64,000 nt of DNA from Pseudomonas bijieensis (GCF_013347965.1 NZ_CP048810.1:4463501-4527500), one strand, 5' to 3'; positions 54,565 to 63,924 are shown, counted from the stretch's first letter. The notes: generated by a model from the letters alone, not told the origin. Translations and numbers: made by a program.

Positions 54565-54993
54565 TTATACCTTGGACTCCAGCGCGTCCTTACGCAGAAT
54601 GAATGCGCTGAACGCTAGAAAATCATCCAGATGTCCGGTGATGATCGCGACCATGATCGGCAGTTGCAGGGCTTGGTAGTCATGCACGGCGATATTCCTG
54701 AAACCCACCATGTTCTTCAGGTTTTTCACCAGACCCTCTTGCATCCAGCCCCCTTGGAAAAGCAACTCGAATGTATCGCGGGCACTTTGCGGGACACCCA
54801 GTCGTTCACGGCGAATCAAATGCTGTCCCATATCCAGTGCCGCTTCACACGCACGCTGAATGTTCAGGACTGCCGAATCCTGGCGAGTGAAGTCGGTGGC
54901 AAACGTAGCGGGATCCTTCTCGTATTCCTCCCGTACCCTGGCGACGCAACGTTCGATACTGGCGGCTTTATTGATCAGTACGTCATCGGCCAT
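54565..54993 (-). CDS. hepT: HepT-type HEPN ribonuclease toxin
   Basis: 142 residues, all-helical DUF86/HEPN domain. The catalytic motif RX4-6H followed by Tyr is present: Arg99, His104, Tyr106 (RNIAVHDY). In the Shewanella HepT/MntA system the toxin is an RNase or tRNase and its Tyr is AMPylated by MntA. It overlaps the mntA gene by 11 nt and has AGAAGG 8 nt before the ATG. The pair is transcribed toward the porin and its terminator. Confidence 0.9.
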   Translation of the reverse strand: MADDVLINKAASIERCVARVREEYEKDPATFATDFTRQDSAVLNIQRACEAALDMGQHLIRRERLGVPQSARDTFELLFQGGWMQEGLVKNLKNMVGFRNIAVHDYQALQLPIMVAIITGHLDDFLAFSAFILRKDALESKV

Positions 54994-55378
54994 ACACGCT
55001 GCCTTCTTCCTGAATATCCTTGAGCAATCCCGCCCGAGCTTCATCGAGAGCGGTTTTTTCGCTGAGAATGAAACACTCGAACAATCCCGCCTGTACGTCT
55101 CTGGCCCAGAGTCTCTGGCCTCGGGTCACGATCTGGTATTGCATGACGGTCGTTGCCGCGCGTAGATCGATCAGATCCACCGGACTGCCGGCGATATCCG
55201 CCAAATCACCTGAAAGTTGCCATAACGACACAGGATCAACTTCGCCGGACAAGAGCACAGCCAAATCGACATCACTGTCAGGCCCAGCGGTGCCCTGTGC
55301 ATGGCTACCGAACAGGTAAACCGCCAGCAGTCCAGGGAGATGGTTTTGCAGATGAGTCAGCAAGGCTTGAGTGTTCAT
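54983..55378 (-). CDS. mntA: MntA-type nucleotidyltransferase antitoxin
   Basis: 131 residues; minimal nucleotidyltransferase with GSX10DXD (Gly24-Ser25, Asp36, Asp38) and a third acidic position in PVDLIDLRAA. In the known system MntA neutralises HepT by transferring AMP to its tyrosine. The start at 55378 has AGGA 8 nt upstream. Antitoxin precedes toxin, the usual MNT-HEPN order. Its promoter must lie in the 65 bp between the start and terminator copy 2. Confidence 0.9.
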   Translation of the reverse strand: MNTQALLTHLQNHLPGLLAVYLFGSHAQGTAGPDSDVDLAVLLSGEVDPVSLWQLSGDLADIAGSPVDLIDLRAATTVMQYQIVTRGQRLWARDVQAGLFECFILSEKTALDEARAGLLKDIQEEGSVYGR

Positions 55379-55443
55379 CCTGCCTATCCTAGCCGCTCGT
55401 CCTGAAATCGCCTCAATAATTTCCGTAGTGTGGGTACAAAACA

Positions 55444-55489
55444 AAAAAAGCCCCGCCCGGCAACACGCCGGGCGGGGCTTTTACGTTTT
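55444..55489. terminator. Terminator copy 2 (upstream of the toxin-antitoxin module)
   Basis: 44 of 46 bases identical to copy 1 at 54495-54540, in the same orientation. No gene ends here on either strand, so this terminator serves no obvious transcript and looks like a duplication scar. Confidence 0.9.
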
Positions 55490-55714
55490 CGAGTCGGGCC
55501 CACCCCTGTAGCCTTCCTCGAAACTTCTCCTCTTTCAGCAACTCGAGGCCTTCTCGAAACCTCGGAATCGATCTTGGGCCGGTATGCGGAATGGTGCCAG
55601 TGAACAGTTTTTTATATTCACTAAAGATCTAGATAAATGGATATTTATTCTTTTTAAAGCAATCAAAACCGGTGCAAAGTTGGGCTCACAACAACCTCAT
55701 CCAGGAGCCGCACC

Positions 55715-56353
55715 ATGAGCCTCAGACTTGGCGACATCGCCCCCGACTTCGAACAGGATTCCAGCGCCGGCAAGATTCGCTTCCACGAATGGCTCGGCGA
55801 CAGCTGGGGTGTGCTGTTTTCCCACCCGGCGGACTTCACGCCGGTATGCACCACCGAGCTGGGCCTGACCGCCAAGCTCAAGGACGAATTCGCCCAGCGC
55901 GGGGTCAAGGCCATTGCTCTTTCGGTGGACCCGGTGGACTCGCACCACAAGTGGATCGAGGACATTAACGAGACCCAGAACGCCGTGGTCAATTTTCCGA
56001 TCCTGGCTGATGCCGACCGCAAGGTGTCGGACCTGTACGACTTGATCCACCCCAACGCCAGCGACACCTTGACCGTGCGTTCACTGTTCGTGATCGATCC
56101 GAACAAGAAGATTCGCCTGACCATCACCTACCCGGCCAGCACCGGGCGCAATTTCAACGAAATCCTGCGCGTGATCGATTCCCTGCAACTGACCGATAAC
56201 TACAAAGTCGCCACCCCGGCCAACTGGCAGGACGGTGATGAAGTGGTGATCGTGCCGTCGCTCAAGGATGAAGAGGAACTCAAGCAGCGCTTTCCCAAGG
56301 GCTACCGCGCCGTGAAGCCCTACCTGCGCCTCACCCCGCAGCCCAATCGCTGA
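55715..56353 (+). CDS. lsfA: 1-Cys peroxiredoxin, LsfA-like
   Basis: 212 residues of the Prx6 group; reduces peroxides. The peroxidatic Cys is Cys45 in PADFTPVCTTE; the resolving Cys of 2-Cys enzymes is lacking. The Prx6 C-terminal part (LRVIDSLQLTDNYKVATPANWQDGDEVVI in pieces) is intact. LsfA in P. putida and P. aeruginosa is induced by sulfate starvation, and in P. putida its gene lies beside ssu, as here. AGGAG lies 7 nt before the ATG. A terminator after the REPIN separates it from ssuE. Confidence 0.93.
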   Translation: MSLRLGDIAPDFEQDSSAGKIRFHEWLGDSWGVLFSHPADFTPVCTTELGLTAKLKDEFAQRGVKAIALSVDPVDSHHKWIEDINETQNAVVNFPILADADRKVSDLYDLIHPNASDTLTVRSLFVIDPNKKIRLTITYPASTGRNFNEILRVIDSLQLTDNYKVATPANWQDGDEVVIVPSLKDEEELKQRFPKGYRAVKPYLRLTPQPNR

Positions 56354-56367
56354 CGCAAAACCTGAAC

Positions 56368-56459
56368 CTGTGGGAGCGAGCCTGCTCGCGATAGTGGTCT
56401 ATCAGTCGACATCGCTGCTGGCAGATCCGACGCCATCGCGAGCAGGCTCGCTCCCACAA
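56368..56459. repeat. REPIN, family B
   Basis: Inverted copies of TGTGGGAGCGAGCCTGCTCG about 45 nt apart downstream of lsfA. Confidence 0.85.
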
Positions 56460-56485
56460 AGGGATTTCTGTGCACCAAGGGTTTT

Positions 56486-56508
56486 GGCCGTTCCGACGGC
56501 CTTTTTTA
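56486..56508 (+). terminator. Terminator downstream of lsfA
   Basis: GGCCGTTCCGACGGCC hairpin followed by seven T residues. Confidence 0.8.
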
Positions 56509-56659
56509 ATGCCTTGAATAAGGCAATTTATATATCTCTATATCGAATAACCAAATGAATAAATATGATTTAAAGATATATGAATCCCCTGTTATGGTTT
56601 GACCCATGCAGCGAGATCGCCCGCCGCGAATCGCACGTGACAGTTAAGGAATGGTAGGC

Positions 56660-57253
56660 ATGTTGGTCGTCTCACTTGGTGGCAGTCCCAGCCAACGCTC
56701 CCGCTCCGGGGTGCTGCTGGAGCGCTCGCAACGCTGGTTGCAGCAGCAAGGTGTGGAGGTGGTGAGCTATCAGGTGCGCGATTTCCCGGCCGAAGATCTG
56801 CTTCATGCCCGTTTCGATAGCCCGAAGGTGGTCGATCTGCTCCAGCAAATCGAAAATGCCGACGGCCTGTTGATCGCCACGCCGGTGTACAAGGCGTCTT
56901 TTTCCGGTGCGCTGAAGACCGTGCTGGACTTGCTGCCTGAGCGCGCCCTGGCCCATAAAGTGGTGTTGCCGATGGCAACCGGCGGCAGCATCGCCCACAT
57001 GCTGGCGGTGGATTACGCCCTCAAGCCAGTGTTGTCGGCGCTCAAGGCCCAGGAAATGCTCCACGGGATCTTTGCCGAAGACAGCCAGATCGCTTATGGC
57101 GAAGGCAGCGCCCAGGCGCAGTTGGCGCCGGCCCTGCAACAGCGCCTGGACGAAGCGCTGGAACAGTTTTTCAGCGCCATGGCCCGTCGGCCCAGGCCGC
57201 TGGACCCCAGTGTATTGAACGAACGTTTGTTGAGTGCTCGCTGGAGCATTTGA
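56660..57253 (+). CDS. ssuE: SsuE, NAD(P)H-dependent FMN reductase
   Basis: 197 residues; supplies FMNH2 to the monooxygenase SsuD. Flavodoxin-like fold: [16 protein letters not shown] binds FMN phosphate, [24 protein letters not shown] and [21 protein letters not shown] are SsuE blocks. The Met at 56660 is preferred to 56651 because AAGGA then has 9 nt spacing. First gene of ssuEADCBF. Confidence 0.94.
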   Translation: MLVVSLGGSPSQRSRSGVLLERSQRWLQQQGVEVVSYQVRDFPAEDLLHARFDSPKVVDLLQQIENADGLLIATPVYKASFSGALKTVLDLLPERALAHKVVLPMATGGSIAHMLAVDYALKPVLSALKAQEMLHGIFAEDSQIAYGEGSAQAQLAPALQQRLDEALEQFFSAMARRPRPLDPSVLNERLLSARWSI

Positions 57254-57344
57254 ACCCGGAACACCACTGATTCAACTCACCTTACTCAGCCGCCAACGGC
57301 CAAGCAGGTGCAGCCAAAACCCCACAGCAAAAAGGGGAGGCGCC

Positions 57345-58310
57345 ATGCGCACTGTCATTTTGCGTCGCGGGCTGGTCGCTCTGTTTGCTGCGGCTGTGTC
57401 CCTCGGCGTCATCACCCAAGCCCAAGCCGAAACCTTGCGGATCGGTTATCAGAAGTACGGCACCCTGGTGCTGCTCAAGGCCAAGGGCTCATTGGAAAAA
57501 CGTCTCGCCGCCCAAGGCGTGGATGTGCAATGGACTGAATTTCCCGGCGGTCCGCAGCTGCTGGAAGGCTTGAACGTCGGTTCCATCGACTTCGGCGTGA
57601 CCGGTGAAACCCCGCCGGTATTTGCCCAAGCCGCAGGCGCTGATCTGCTCTACGTCGCCTACGAACCGCCAGCGCCTACCAGCGAGGCGATCCTGGTGCC
57701 CAAGGGGTCGGCGATCCAGTCGGTGCAAGACCTCAAGGGCAAGAAAGTCGCGCTGAACAAAGGCTCCAACGTCCACTACCTGTTAGTGCGAGCGCTGGAG
57801 GATGCCGGCCTCAAGTATTCCGACATCCAGACCGTTTTCCTGCCGCCGGCCGACGCCCGCGCCGCATTCGAACGTGGCAGCGTGGACGCCTGGGTGATCT
57901 GGGATCCGTACCAGGCTGCCGCTGAACAACAGTTGCAGGCACGCACCCTGCGTGATGGCAAAGGCATCGTCGATAACCACCAGTTCTATCTCGCCACCAA
58001 ACCCTATGCGCAAAAAAATCCCCAGGTCATCACGACGCTGGTGGAAGAAGTGCGCGCAGTGGGGGAGTGGTCCAAGGCCAACCCTGAAGACGTGACCAAG
58101 CAGGTATCGCCACTGCTCGGCCTACCGGCGGACATCACCCTGACGTCGGTGAAACGCCAAGGCTATGGGGCGTTGTTCCTCACGCCGGAAGTGGTGGCGG
58201 CGCAGCAGAAAATCGCCGACAGCTTCTACCAGCTCAAATTGATTCCCAAGCCCTTGAGCATCAAGGACGTGATCTGGACGCCGCCGGCGGCCGTTGCGAA
58301 AGCGCAGTAA
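57345..58310 (+). CDS. ssuA: SsuA, aliphatic-sulfonate binding protein
   Basis: 321 residues; a signal peptide (LVALFAAAVSLGVITQAQA, cleavage before ETLRI), then the SsuA/TauA/nitrate-binding fold: LRIGYQKYGTLVLLKAKG, VDVQWTEFPGGPQLLEGLNVGSIDFG (in pieces), VGETPPVFAQAA-type loop (VTGETPP here) and WVIWDPYQAAAE. GGGGAGG lies 4 nt before the ATG. Delivers alkanesulfonates to SsuBC. Confidence 0.94.
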   Translation: MRTVILRRGLVALFAAAVSLGVITQAQAETLRIGYQKYGTLVLLKAKGSLEKRLAAQGVDVQWTEFPGGPQLLEGLNVGSIDFGVTGETPPVFAQAAGADLLYVAYEPPAPTSEAILVPKGSAIQSVQDLKGKKVALNKGSNVHYLLVRALEDAGLKYSDIQTVFLPPADARAAFERGSVDAWVIWDPYQAAAEQQLQARTLRDGKGIVDNHQFYLATKPYAQKNPQVITTLVEEVRAVGEWSKANPEDVTKQVSPLLGLPADITLTSVKRQGYGALFLTPEVVAAQQKIADSFYQLKLIPKPLSIKDVIWTPPAAVAKAQ

Positions 58311-58334
58311 TTCGATTCCTTAGGAGACCACTCC

Positions 58335-59483
58335 ATGAGCCTCAATATTTTCTGGTTCCTGCCTACCCACGGCGACGGCCATTACCTTGGCACCGCTGAA
58401 GGCGCCCGCGCCGTCGATCACGGCTACCTGCAGCAGGTCGCCCAGGCGGCGGATCGACTGGGTTTCGGCGGCGTGCTGATTCCCACCGGGCGTTCCTGCG
58501 AGGATTCCTGGCTGGTGGCCGCTTCGTTGATTCCGGTGACCCAGCGCCTGAAGTTCCTCGTTGCCCTGCGCCCCGGGATCATTTCCCCGACGGTGGCGGC
58601 GCGCCAGGCCGCGACCCTCGACCGGCTGTCCGGCGGACGTGCGCTGTTCAACCTGGTGACTGGCGGCGACCCGGACGAACTGGCTGGCGACGGCTTGTTC
58701 CTGGACCACGAGCAACGCTACCAGGCGTCAGTGGAATTCACCCGTATCTGGCGCCGGGTGCTGGAAGGCGAGACTGTGGATTATGACGGTGAGCACATCA
58801 GCGTGAAGGGCGCCAAGCTGCTCTATCCGCCGATCCAGCAACCGCGTCCGCCGTTGTATTTCGGCGGCTCGTCGGAAGCTGCCCAGGACCTGGCCGCCGA
58901 ACAGGTGGAAATGGTGCTGACCTGGGGCGAGCCCCCCGCAGCCGTCGCGCAAAAGATCGAACAAGTGCGGGCCAAGGCCGCGAAGCTCGGCCGTACCGTA
59001 CGCTTCGGCATCCGTCTGCATGTGATCGTGCGGGAAACCAATGCCGAGGCCTGGCAAGCGGCCGACCGGCTGATCTCTCACCTGGACGACGACACCATTG
59101 CCCGCGCCCAGGCCTCCCTGGCGCGCTTCGATTCGGTGGGCCAGCAACGCATGGCCGCCTTGCATGGTGGCAGCCGCGACAAGCTGGAAGTCAGTCCCAA
59201 CCTCTGGGCCGGTGTCGGCCTGGTGCGCGGCGGCGCCGGAACGGCGTTGGTGGGTGATGGCCCGACCGTGGCGGCGCGGGTCAAGGAATACGCCGACCTT
59301 GGCATCGATACCTTCATCTTCTCCGGTTATCCACACCTGGAAGAGTCCTATCGCGTGGCGGAACTGTTGTTCCCGCACCTGGACGTGGAGCGCCCGGAGT
59401 TGCCGAAGAGCCAGGGCTATGTGAGCCCGTTCGGTGAAATGGTCGCCAACGATATTCTTCCCAAAGCCGCGTCCCAGAGCTGA
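58335..59483 (+). CDS. ssuD: SsuD, FMNH2-dependent alkanesulfonate monooxygenase
   Basis: 382 residues; cleaves alkanesulfonates to aldehyde and sulfite. Luciferase-like TIM barrel: [18 protein letters not shown], the active-site Cys region [45 protein letters not shown] (in parts), [16 protein letters not shown] and the catalytic Arg loop near residues 225-300. Full length. 24 nt after ssuA and 7 nt before ssuC. Confidence 0.96.
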   Translation: MSLNIFWFLPTHGDGHYLGTAEGARAVDHGYLQQVAQAADRLGFGGVLIPTGRSCEDSWLVAASLIPVTQRLKFLVALRPGIISPTVAARQAATLDRLSGGRALFNLVTGGDPDELAGDGLFLDHEQRYQASVEFTRIWRRVLEGETVDYDGEHISVKGAKLLYPPIQQPRPPLYFGGSSEAAQDLAAEQVEMVLTWGEPPAAVAQKIEQVRAKAAKLGRTVRFGIRLHVIVRETNAEAWQAADRLISHLDDDTIARAQASLARFDSVGQQRMAALHGGSRDKLEVSPNLWAGVGLVRGGAGTALVGDGPTVAARVKEYADLGIDTFIFSGYPHLEESYRVAELLFPHLDVERPELPKSQGYVSPFGEMVANDILPKAASQS

Positions 59484-59490
59484 GGCGGCC

Positions 59491-60273
59491 ATGAAGAAAA
59501 TTATCCACAATCTCGCGCCCTGGGCGGTGCCGCTACTATTGCTGGCGGTTTGGCAACTGTCGGTGTCGGCGGGTTGGTTATCCACGCGGATCCTGCCGGC
59601 ACCCGTGGCGGTGATCGAAGCTGGGGTGAACCTGGTGCGCAGTGGCGAAATCTGGACGCACCTGGCCATCAGCGGCTGGCGGGCCGCGGTCGGTTTCCTG
59701 ATTGGCGGCGGCATCGGCCTTACCCTGGGCTTTATCACCGGCTTGTCGAAATGGGGCGAACGCTTGCTGGACAGCTCCGTGCAAATGGTCCGGAACGTCC
59801 CGCACCTGGCGCTGATTCCGCTGGTGATCCTGTGGTTCGGCATCGATGAGTCGGCGAAGATTTTCCTGGTGGCGCTGGGCACGCTGTTTCCCATCTACCT
59901 CAACACCTATCACGGGATTCGCAACGTCGATCCGGCGCTGGTGGAAATGTCCCGCAGCTATGGCTTGTCCGGCTTCAGCCTGTTTCGCCAAGTGATCCTG
60001 CCGGGCGCCTTGCCTTCGATCCTGGTGGGCGTGCGGTTTGCCCTGGGCTTCATGTGGCTGACGCTGATCGTGGCGGAAACCATCTCGGCCAGTTCCGGTA
60101 TTGGTTATCTGGCGATGAATGCCCGGGAGTTCCTGCAGACCGATGTGGTAGTGCTGGCGATTCTCCTGTACGCCGTGCTGGGCAAATTGGCCGATCTTGC
60201 GGCCCGCGGGCTTGAGCGAGTCTGGCTGCGCTGGCATCCGGCGTATCAAGTGAACAAGGGAGGTGCCGCATGA
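59491..60273 (+). CDS. ssuC: SsuC, sulfonate ABC transporter permease
   Basis: 260 residues with about six helices; BPD inner-membrane component. The EAA loop is [24 protein letters not shown], and [22 protein letters not shown] is characteristic of SsuC/TauC. The Met at 59491 lies 7 nt after the ssuD stop; the upstream in-frame extension is inside ssuD. Its stop overlaps ssuB (ATGA). Confidence 0.95.
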   Translation: MKKIIHNLAPWAVPLLLLAVWQLSVSAGWLSTRILPAPVAVIEAGVNLVRSGEIWTHLAISGWRAAVGFLIGGGIGLTLGFITGLSKWGERLLDSSVQMVRNVPHLALIPLVILWFGIDESAKIFLVALGTLFPIYLNTYHGIRNVDPALVEMSRSYGLSGFSLFRQVILPGALPSILVGVRFALGFMWLTLIVAETISASSGIGYLAMNAREFLQTDVVVLAILLYAVLGKLADLAARGLERVWLRWHPAYQVNKGGAA

Positions 60274-61076
60274 CCGCCCAACAACCTCCGCGCCTGCTGC
60301 GAGGCATTCCGCTGGCGGTGCGCAAGCTGCAAAAAACCTTCGGCTCGCGCCAAGTGCTGCGTGACATCGACCTGCATATCCCGGCCGGGCAGTTCGTGGC
60401 CGTGGTTGGTCGCAGTGGCTGTGGCAAAAGTACTTTGCTGCGCTTGCTGGCCGGCCTCGATCAACCCACCGACGGCCAATTGCTGGCGGGTTCGGCACCG
60501 TTGAGTGCCGCACAACAGGACACGCGGTTGATGTTCCAGGAAGCGCGATTGCTGCCCTGGAAAAAAATCATCGATAACGTCGGCCTCGGGCTAAAGGGCA
60601 ACTGGCGTCCCCAAGCATTGCAAGCACTGGAAGCGGTGGGTTTGGCCGACCGCGCCCATGAGTGGCCGGCGGCGCTTTCCGGCGGACAGAAACAGCGGGT
60701 GGCCCTGGCCCGTGCGCTGATTCATCAGCCACGCCTGTTGCTGCTCGACGAGCCCTTGGGGGCGCTGGACGCCCTGACTCGTATCGAAATGCAGCAACTG
60801 ATCGAAAACCTCTGGCAGCAGCATGGCTTCACCGTGTTGCTGGTGACCCACGACGTCAGCGAGGCGGTGGCGATTGCCGACCGGGTGATCCTGATCGAGG
60901 ACGGCCAGATCGGCCTCGACCTGGCTATCGACCTGCCACGCCCACGGGTTCGCGGCTCTCATCGCCTGGCGAGCCTGGAAACCGAAGTCCTCAACCGAGT
61001 GCTGTCCTTGCCCGGCCAACCGCCGGAACCCGAACCCGTTTCACCCTTGCCCACGCAACTGCGTTGGGCGCAATAA
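60270..61076 (+). CDS. ssuB: SsuB, sulfonate ABC transporter ATPase
   Basis: 268 residues. Walker [10 protein letters not shown], signature [15 protein letters not shown], Walker [17 protein letters not shown] and the H-loop [15 protein letters not shown] are intact; the C-terminal 40 residues form a Pro-rich tail typical of Pseudomonas SsuB. Translationally coupled to ssuC. Confidence 0.96.
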   Translation: MTAQQPPRLLRGIPLAVRKLQKTFGSRQVLRDIDLHIPAGQFVAVVGRSGCGKSTLLRLLAGLDQPTDGQLLAGSAPLSAAQQDTRLMFQEARLLPWKKIIDNVGLGLKGNWRPQALQALEAVGLADRAHEWPAALSGGQKQRVALARALIHQPRLLLLDEPLGALDALTRIEMQQLIENLWQQHGFTVLLVTHDVSEAVAIADRVILIEDGQIGLDLAIDLPRPRVRGSHRLASLETEVLNRVLSLPGQPPEPEPVSPLPTQLRWAQ

Positions 61077-61101
61077 CTTCATCCAGACAGGAATCGACAC
61101 C

Positions 61102-61317
61102 ATGACTATCAAAGCCATCAACGTACGCAACCAGTTCAAAGGCACCATCAAGGAAATCGTCGAAGGCGACGTGCTGTCGGAAATCGATGTGCAGACCGCT
61201 TCGGGCATCGTCACTTCGGTCATCACCACACGCTCGGTCAAAGAGCTGGAGCTGGCGATCGGCAGCGAAGTGATCGCCTTCGTAAAATCCACCGAGGTGT
61301 CTATCGCCAAGTTGTGA
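61102..61317 (+). CDS. ssuF: SsuF, Mop/TOBE-fold molybdopterin-binding-like protein
   Basis: 71 residues, one Mop/TOBE domain (IKAINVRNQFKGTIKEIVEGDVLSEID in part; VKSTEVSIAKL at the end). In P. putida ssuF is needed for growth on some sulfonates and is thought to bind an oxyanion or cofactor. Last gene of the operon, 25 nt after ssuB, followed by a hairpin terminator. Confidence 0.93.
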   Translation: MTIKAINVRNQFKGTIKEIVEGDVLSEIDVQTASGIVTSVITTRSVKELELAIGSEVIAFVKSTEVSIAKL

Positions 61318-61332
61318 GTGATGCTCCACCCG

Positions 61333-61367
61333 CAGCCCCGGACGGCGTGAGCCCTTCGGGGCTTTTT
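61333..61367 (+). terminator. Terminator of the ssu operon
   Basis: AGCCCCG ... CGGGGCT stem with a 16-nt loop that contains an inner GGC/GCC pairing, then TTTTT, 15 nt after the ssuF stop. Confidence 0.75.
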
Positions 61368-61368
61368 C

Positions 61369-61392
61369 GTTCCCGCGCTCTGGGTGGGAACG
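61369..61392. repeat. Short palindromic repeat, third family (CGTTCCC...GGGAACG)
   Basis: CGTTCCCGCGCTCTGGGTGG and closing GAACG form a hairpin with a 9-nt loop directly after the ssu terminator. Sequences of this type are another widespread short repeat in P. fluorescens, as far as I recall. Confidence 0.6.
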
Positions 61393-61393
61393 A

Positions 61394-62026
61394 TCAATCA
61401 GGGCGCTTGGGCAAATACGGTGGCAGATACAGCCCCAGGTACGCATCGAACACCCGCATGCCTTCTTCGGCCATGCGCGGGGTGATCTGGCCGTGTTGTT
61501 GTACCGAGCGCGCATAGACACGGTCGCCCAGCTCCATGGCCAGGGCGAACACGTCGACGTCGCCGGGCAGGCTTGGCAGCTCGAAATGGTGGTCGAAAAC
61601 CTTATGCATCAGGGCGCCCAGTTCGAGGTCATGCTGACGGTCGGCCTGGGTGACTTCGGTCAGGCCATGCTGGGTCAGGATCAATTGGCGGGCGGCGGCG
61701 TCCTGGCTGTAGATGGTCAGCACGCGCTGCTCCACCAGCCGTGACAGGTCGTGCCAATGGTTCAGCGCGGCATGGTCGATCGGTGCTTGCAGGCAGGCGC
61801 GAAAGGCGGCGTGGACGTCGGCGGTCAGGGCTTCGAGCAGGGCCGGGACGCTGGCGAAGAAGTGGTACACGGAAGAGGGCGGGATCCCGGCGCGCTCGGC
61901 GACGCTGTAGATCGACAGGCTGGCCACGCCTTCGGCGGCAAGCAGCGCACGGGCGGCATCCAGAATGGTGTCGATCCGGGCCTGGCTGCGTGCGCGGGGT
62001 TTGCGGGGTGTGGCGATGCGTGTCAT
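61394..62026 (-). CDS. TetR-family transcriptional regulator
   Basis: 210 residues. N-terminal HTH (ARIDTILDAARALLAAEGVASLSIYSVAERAGIPPSSVYHFF in parts; Ser-Val-Tyr-His-Phe is the recognition-helix end). The C-terminal half is a helical ligand domain unlike families I can name. SD AGGAGA is good. No gene is divergent within 200 bp, so its target is not evident; an effect on ssu (convergent) is possible but unsupported. Confidence 0.9.
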   Translation of the reverse strand: MTRIATPRKPRARSQARIDTILDAARALLAAEGVASLSIYSVAERAGIPPSSVYHFFASVPALLEALTADVHAAFRACLQAPIDHAALNHWHDLSRLVEQRVLTIYSQDAAARQLILTQHGLTEVTQADRQHDLELGALMHKVFDHHFELPSLPGDVDVFALAMELGDRVYARSVQQHGQITPRMAEEGMRVFDAYLGLYLPPYLPKRPD

Positions 62027-62089
62027 GAAGCTCTCCTGCGGGGCTGCCGGGCATTGTACGAGTCGATTTCTGTGTTGTCTGCCGAGCCC

Positions 62090-62185
62090 TCATCGCGGGC
62101 AAGCCTTGCTCCCATAGAGCAATACATTGTGAATCAGGTCAAATGATCACAAAGAACCCCTGTGGGAGCTGAGCTTGCTCGCGAT
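62090..62185. repeat. REPIN, family B, degenerate
   Basis: CATCGCGGGCAAGCCTTGCT and, 60 nt on, TGTGGGAGCTGAGCTTGCTC, inverted and partly decayed. Confidence 0.75.
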
Positions 62186-62217
62186 CCGCCGAAGGCGGCC
62201 ATTCACCCAAATACATA

Positions 62218-62256
62218 AAAAAACGCCGCAGGCCATAAGGCCTGCGGCGTTTCTTT
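62218..62256 (-). terminator. Terminator of the glutamine-synthetase-like gene
   Basis: Stem AACGCCGCAGGCC/GGCCTGCGGCGTT with a four-base loop and an A run on the plus strand (T-tract on the minus strand), 14 nt after the stop of the minus-strand gene. Confidence 0.9.
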
Positions 62257-62269
62257 TTACCGCAACCGC

Positions 62270-63646
62270 TTACACGGTATGCAGGTACCAGTTGTACTCA
62301 AGGTCGGAGATGGAGTGTTCGAACTCCTCCAGCTCACTCTCCTTGCAGGCCACGAAGATATCGATGTATTTCGGGTCGATGTACTTGGCCATGACTTCGC
62401 TGTCGTCCAGCTCGCGCAGGGCATCGCGCAAGTTGTTCGGCAGGCTTTGCTCGTTCTGCTCGTAGCTGTTGCCTTCCACCGGCGCACCGGGCTCGATCTT
62501 GTTGACCAGGCCGTGATGCACGCCCGCCAACACGGAGGCCATCAGCAGGTACGGGTTGGCGTCGGCGCCGGCAACGCGATGTTCCAGGCGCACGGCATCG
62601 GCCGAGCCGGTAGGAACGCGCAGGGCCACGGTGCGGTTGTCCAGGCCCCAGGTCGGCGAGTTCGGCACGTAGAACTGTGCGCCGAAACGACGGTAGGAGT
62701 TGACATTCGGGCAGAGGAAAGCCATCTGCGCGGGCAGGGTCTCGAGCACACCGCCGATCGCGTGACGCAGTGCGGCGTTCTGCTCGGGATCCTCGCTGGC
62801 AAAAATATTCTTGCCCTCTTTATCCAGGATCGAAATGTGGACGTGCAGACCATTGCCCGCCTGGCCCGGATACGGCTTGGCCATGAAGGTGGTGTCCATT
62901 TCATGGTCGTAGGCGATGTTCTTGATCAGGCGCTTGAGCAGGACCGCGTAGTCGCAGGCCTTGATCGGGTCGGCCACGTGGTGCAGGTTCACTTCGAACT
63001 GCGCCGGGGCACTTTCCTTGACGATGGCGTCGGCGGGAATGCCTTGCTCCTTGGCCCCTTCCAGAATGTCCTGAAGGCAATCGACGTATTCGTCGAGGTC
63101 ATCGATCAGGTAGACCTGTGTCGAGTGCGGGCGTTTGCCGGAGATCGGCGAGCGGGGCGGTTGTGGGCGTCCATTCACGTTCTCCTGGTCGATCAGGTAG
63201 AACTCCAGCTCGAATGCGGCGCAGATGGTCAGGCCCAGTTCATCGAACTTGGTCACGACCTGGCGCAGGACTTCACGCGGGTCGGCGAAGAAAGGCTCGC
63301 CTTCGAGTTCGTGCATGGTCATCAACAGTTGCGCGGTGGGGCGCTTCTGCCAAGGCTCGTTGCACAGGGTGTCAGGGATTGGATAGCAGATTCGGTCAGC
63401 ATCGCCGATGTCCAGGCCCAGGCCGGTGCTTTCCACCGTAGAGCCATTGATATCCAGGGCAAATAAGGAGGCCGGCAGGTTGATGCCTTTCTCGTAAACC
63501 TTGTGGAGGCTGGTGCGTTCTATGCGCTTGCCGCGCACCACACCATTCATATCCGCAATCAGAAGGTCAACGTACAGAACCTCAGGATGTTCCTTAAGGA
63601 ACGCGTTCGCTTCGTTAAGCTGAACGGCACGCGGGGGTACCGACAT
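62270..63646 (-). CDS. Gamma-glutamylpolyamine synthetase (PuuA/SpuI-type glutamine synthetase)
   Basis: 458 residues, type I glutamine-synthetase fold that lacks the adenylylation Tyr segment. MNGVVRGKRIERTSL, AFELEFYLIDQ (metal ligands), GNGLHVHISILDKEGKNIF and RLEHRVAGADANPYLLMA are diagnostic of the PuuA/GlnA3 group, which ligates glutamate to putrescine or other amines as the first step of polyamine use. The divergent gene is a PuuD/SpuA-like hydrolase of the same pathway. Confidence 0.92.
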   Translation of the reverse strand: MSVPPRAVQLNEANAFLKEHPEVLYVDLLIADMNGVVRGKRIERTSLHKVYEKGINLPASLFALDINGSTVESTGLGLDIGDADRICYPIPDTLCNEPWQKRPTAQLLMTMHELEGEPFFADPREVLRQVVTKFDELGLTICAAFELEFYLIDQENVNGRPQPPRSPISGKRPHSTQVYLIDDLDEYVDCLQDILEGAKEQGIPADAIVKESAPAQFEVNLHHVADPIKACDYAVLLKRLIKNIAYDHEMDTTFMAKPYPGQAGNGLHVHISILDKEGKNIFASEDPEQNAALRHAIGGVLETLPAQMAFLCPNVNSYRRFGAQFYVPNSPTWGLDNRTVALRVPTGSADAVRLEHRVAGADANPYLLMASVLAGVHHGLVNKIEPGAPVEGNSYEQNEQSLPNNLRDALRELDDSEVMAKYIDPKYIDIFVACKESELEEFEHSISDLEYNWYLHTV

Positions 63647-63729
63647 GATGCAACACCTTTGTTGTTAAAAATATCAATCATTGATCTCTTCGAAACCCAG
63701 TCAACCCGAACGGCATGCCGAAGTCAAGC

Positions 63730-63771
63730 AGGGCCTTTTTTGCCCTAAAAAAGCACCTGTGGGGCTTTTTT
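63730..63771 (-). promoter_or_regulatory. Tandem hairpins in the leader of the PuuA/SpuI-type gene
   Basis: On the minus strand AAAAAAGC, 9 nt, GCTTTTTT is followed directly by AGGGC, 7 nt, GCCCT whose loop is A-rich. The first resembles a terminator stem of mostly A-T pairs; the A run in the second loop could pair with the T run of the first, so alternative folds exist. It lies about 85-125 nt before the start codon. Confidence 0.35.
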
Positions 63772-63924
63772 GAGGCAATTTAGGGCGTTTTTTCCCCTTT
63801 GTCGGGCTTGGCGCCCGCAGGCTTGAGCGGGCCGTGTTGTATTTTTTACGGGGGTGTTGTGTAAAAAAATGAACAAGGCTAAGCTCGATTCAAACCCATA
63901 ACAGCAATAATACCGGGGTGCTTC

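Larger units (their letters stand above)
56354..56659. other. Intergenic region between lsfA and ssuE
   Basis: In order: a family B REPIN, an intrinsic terminator, and an AT-rich block (56513-56590, with TTATATATCTCTATATCG and GATTTAAAGATATATG) that should hold the ssu promoter and any CysB/activator sites. A 13-codon Arg-rich frame at 56606 has no SD and is discounted. Confidence 0.6.

Noticed and set aside
56606..56647. 13-codon Arg-rich frame before ssuE (MQRDRPPRIARDS)
   Set aside because: No SD and no link between Arg and sulfonate use; it shows that Arg-rich short frames arise by chance, a caution for the argA leader.
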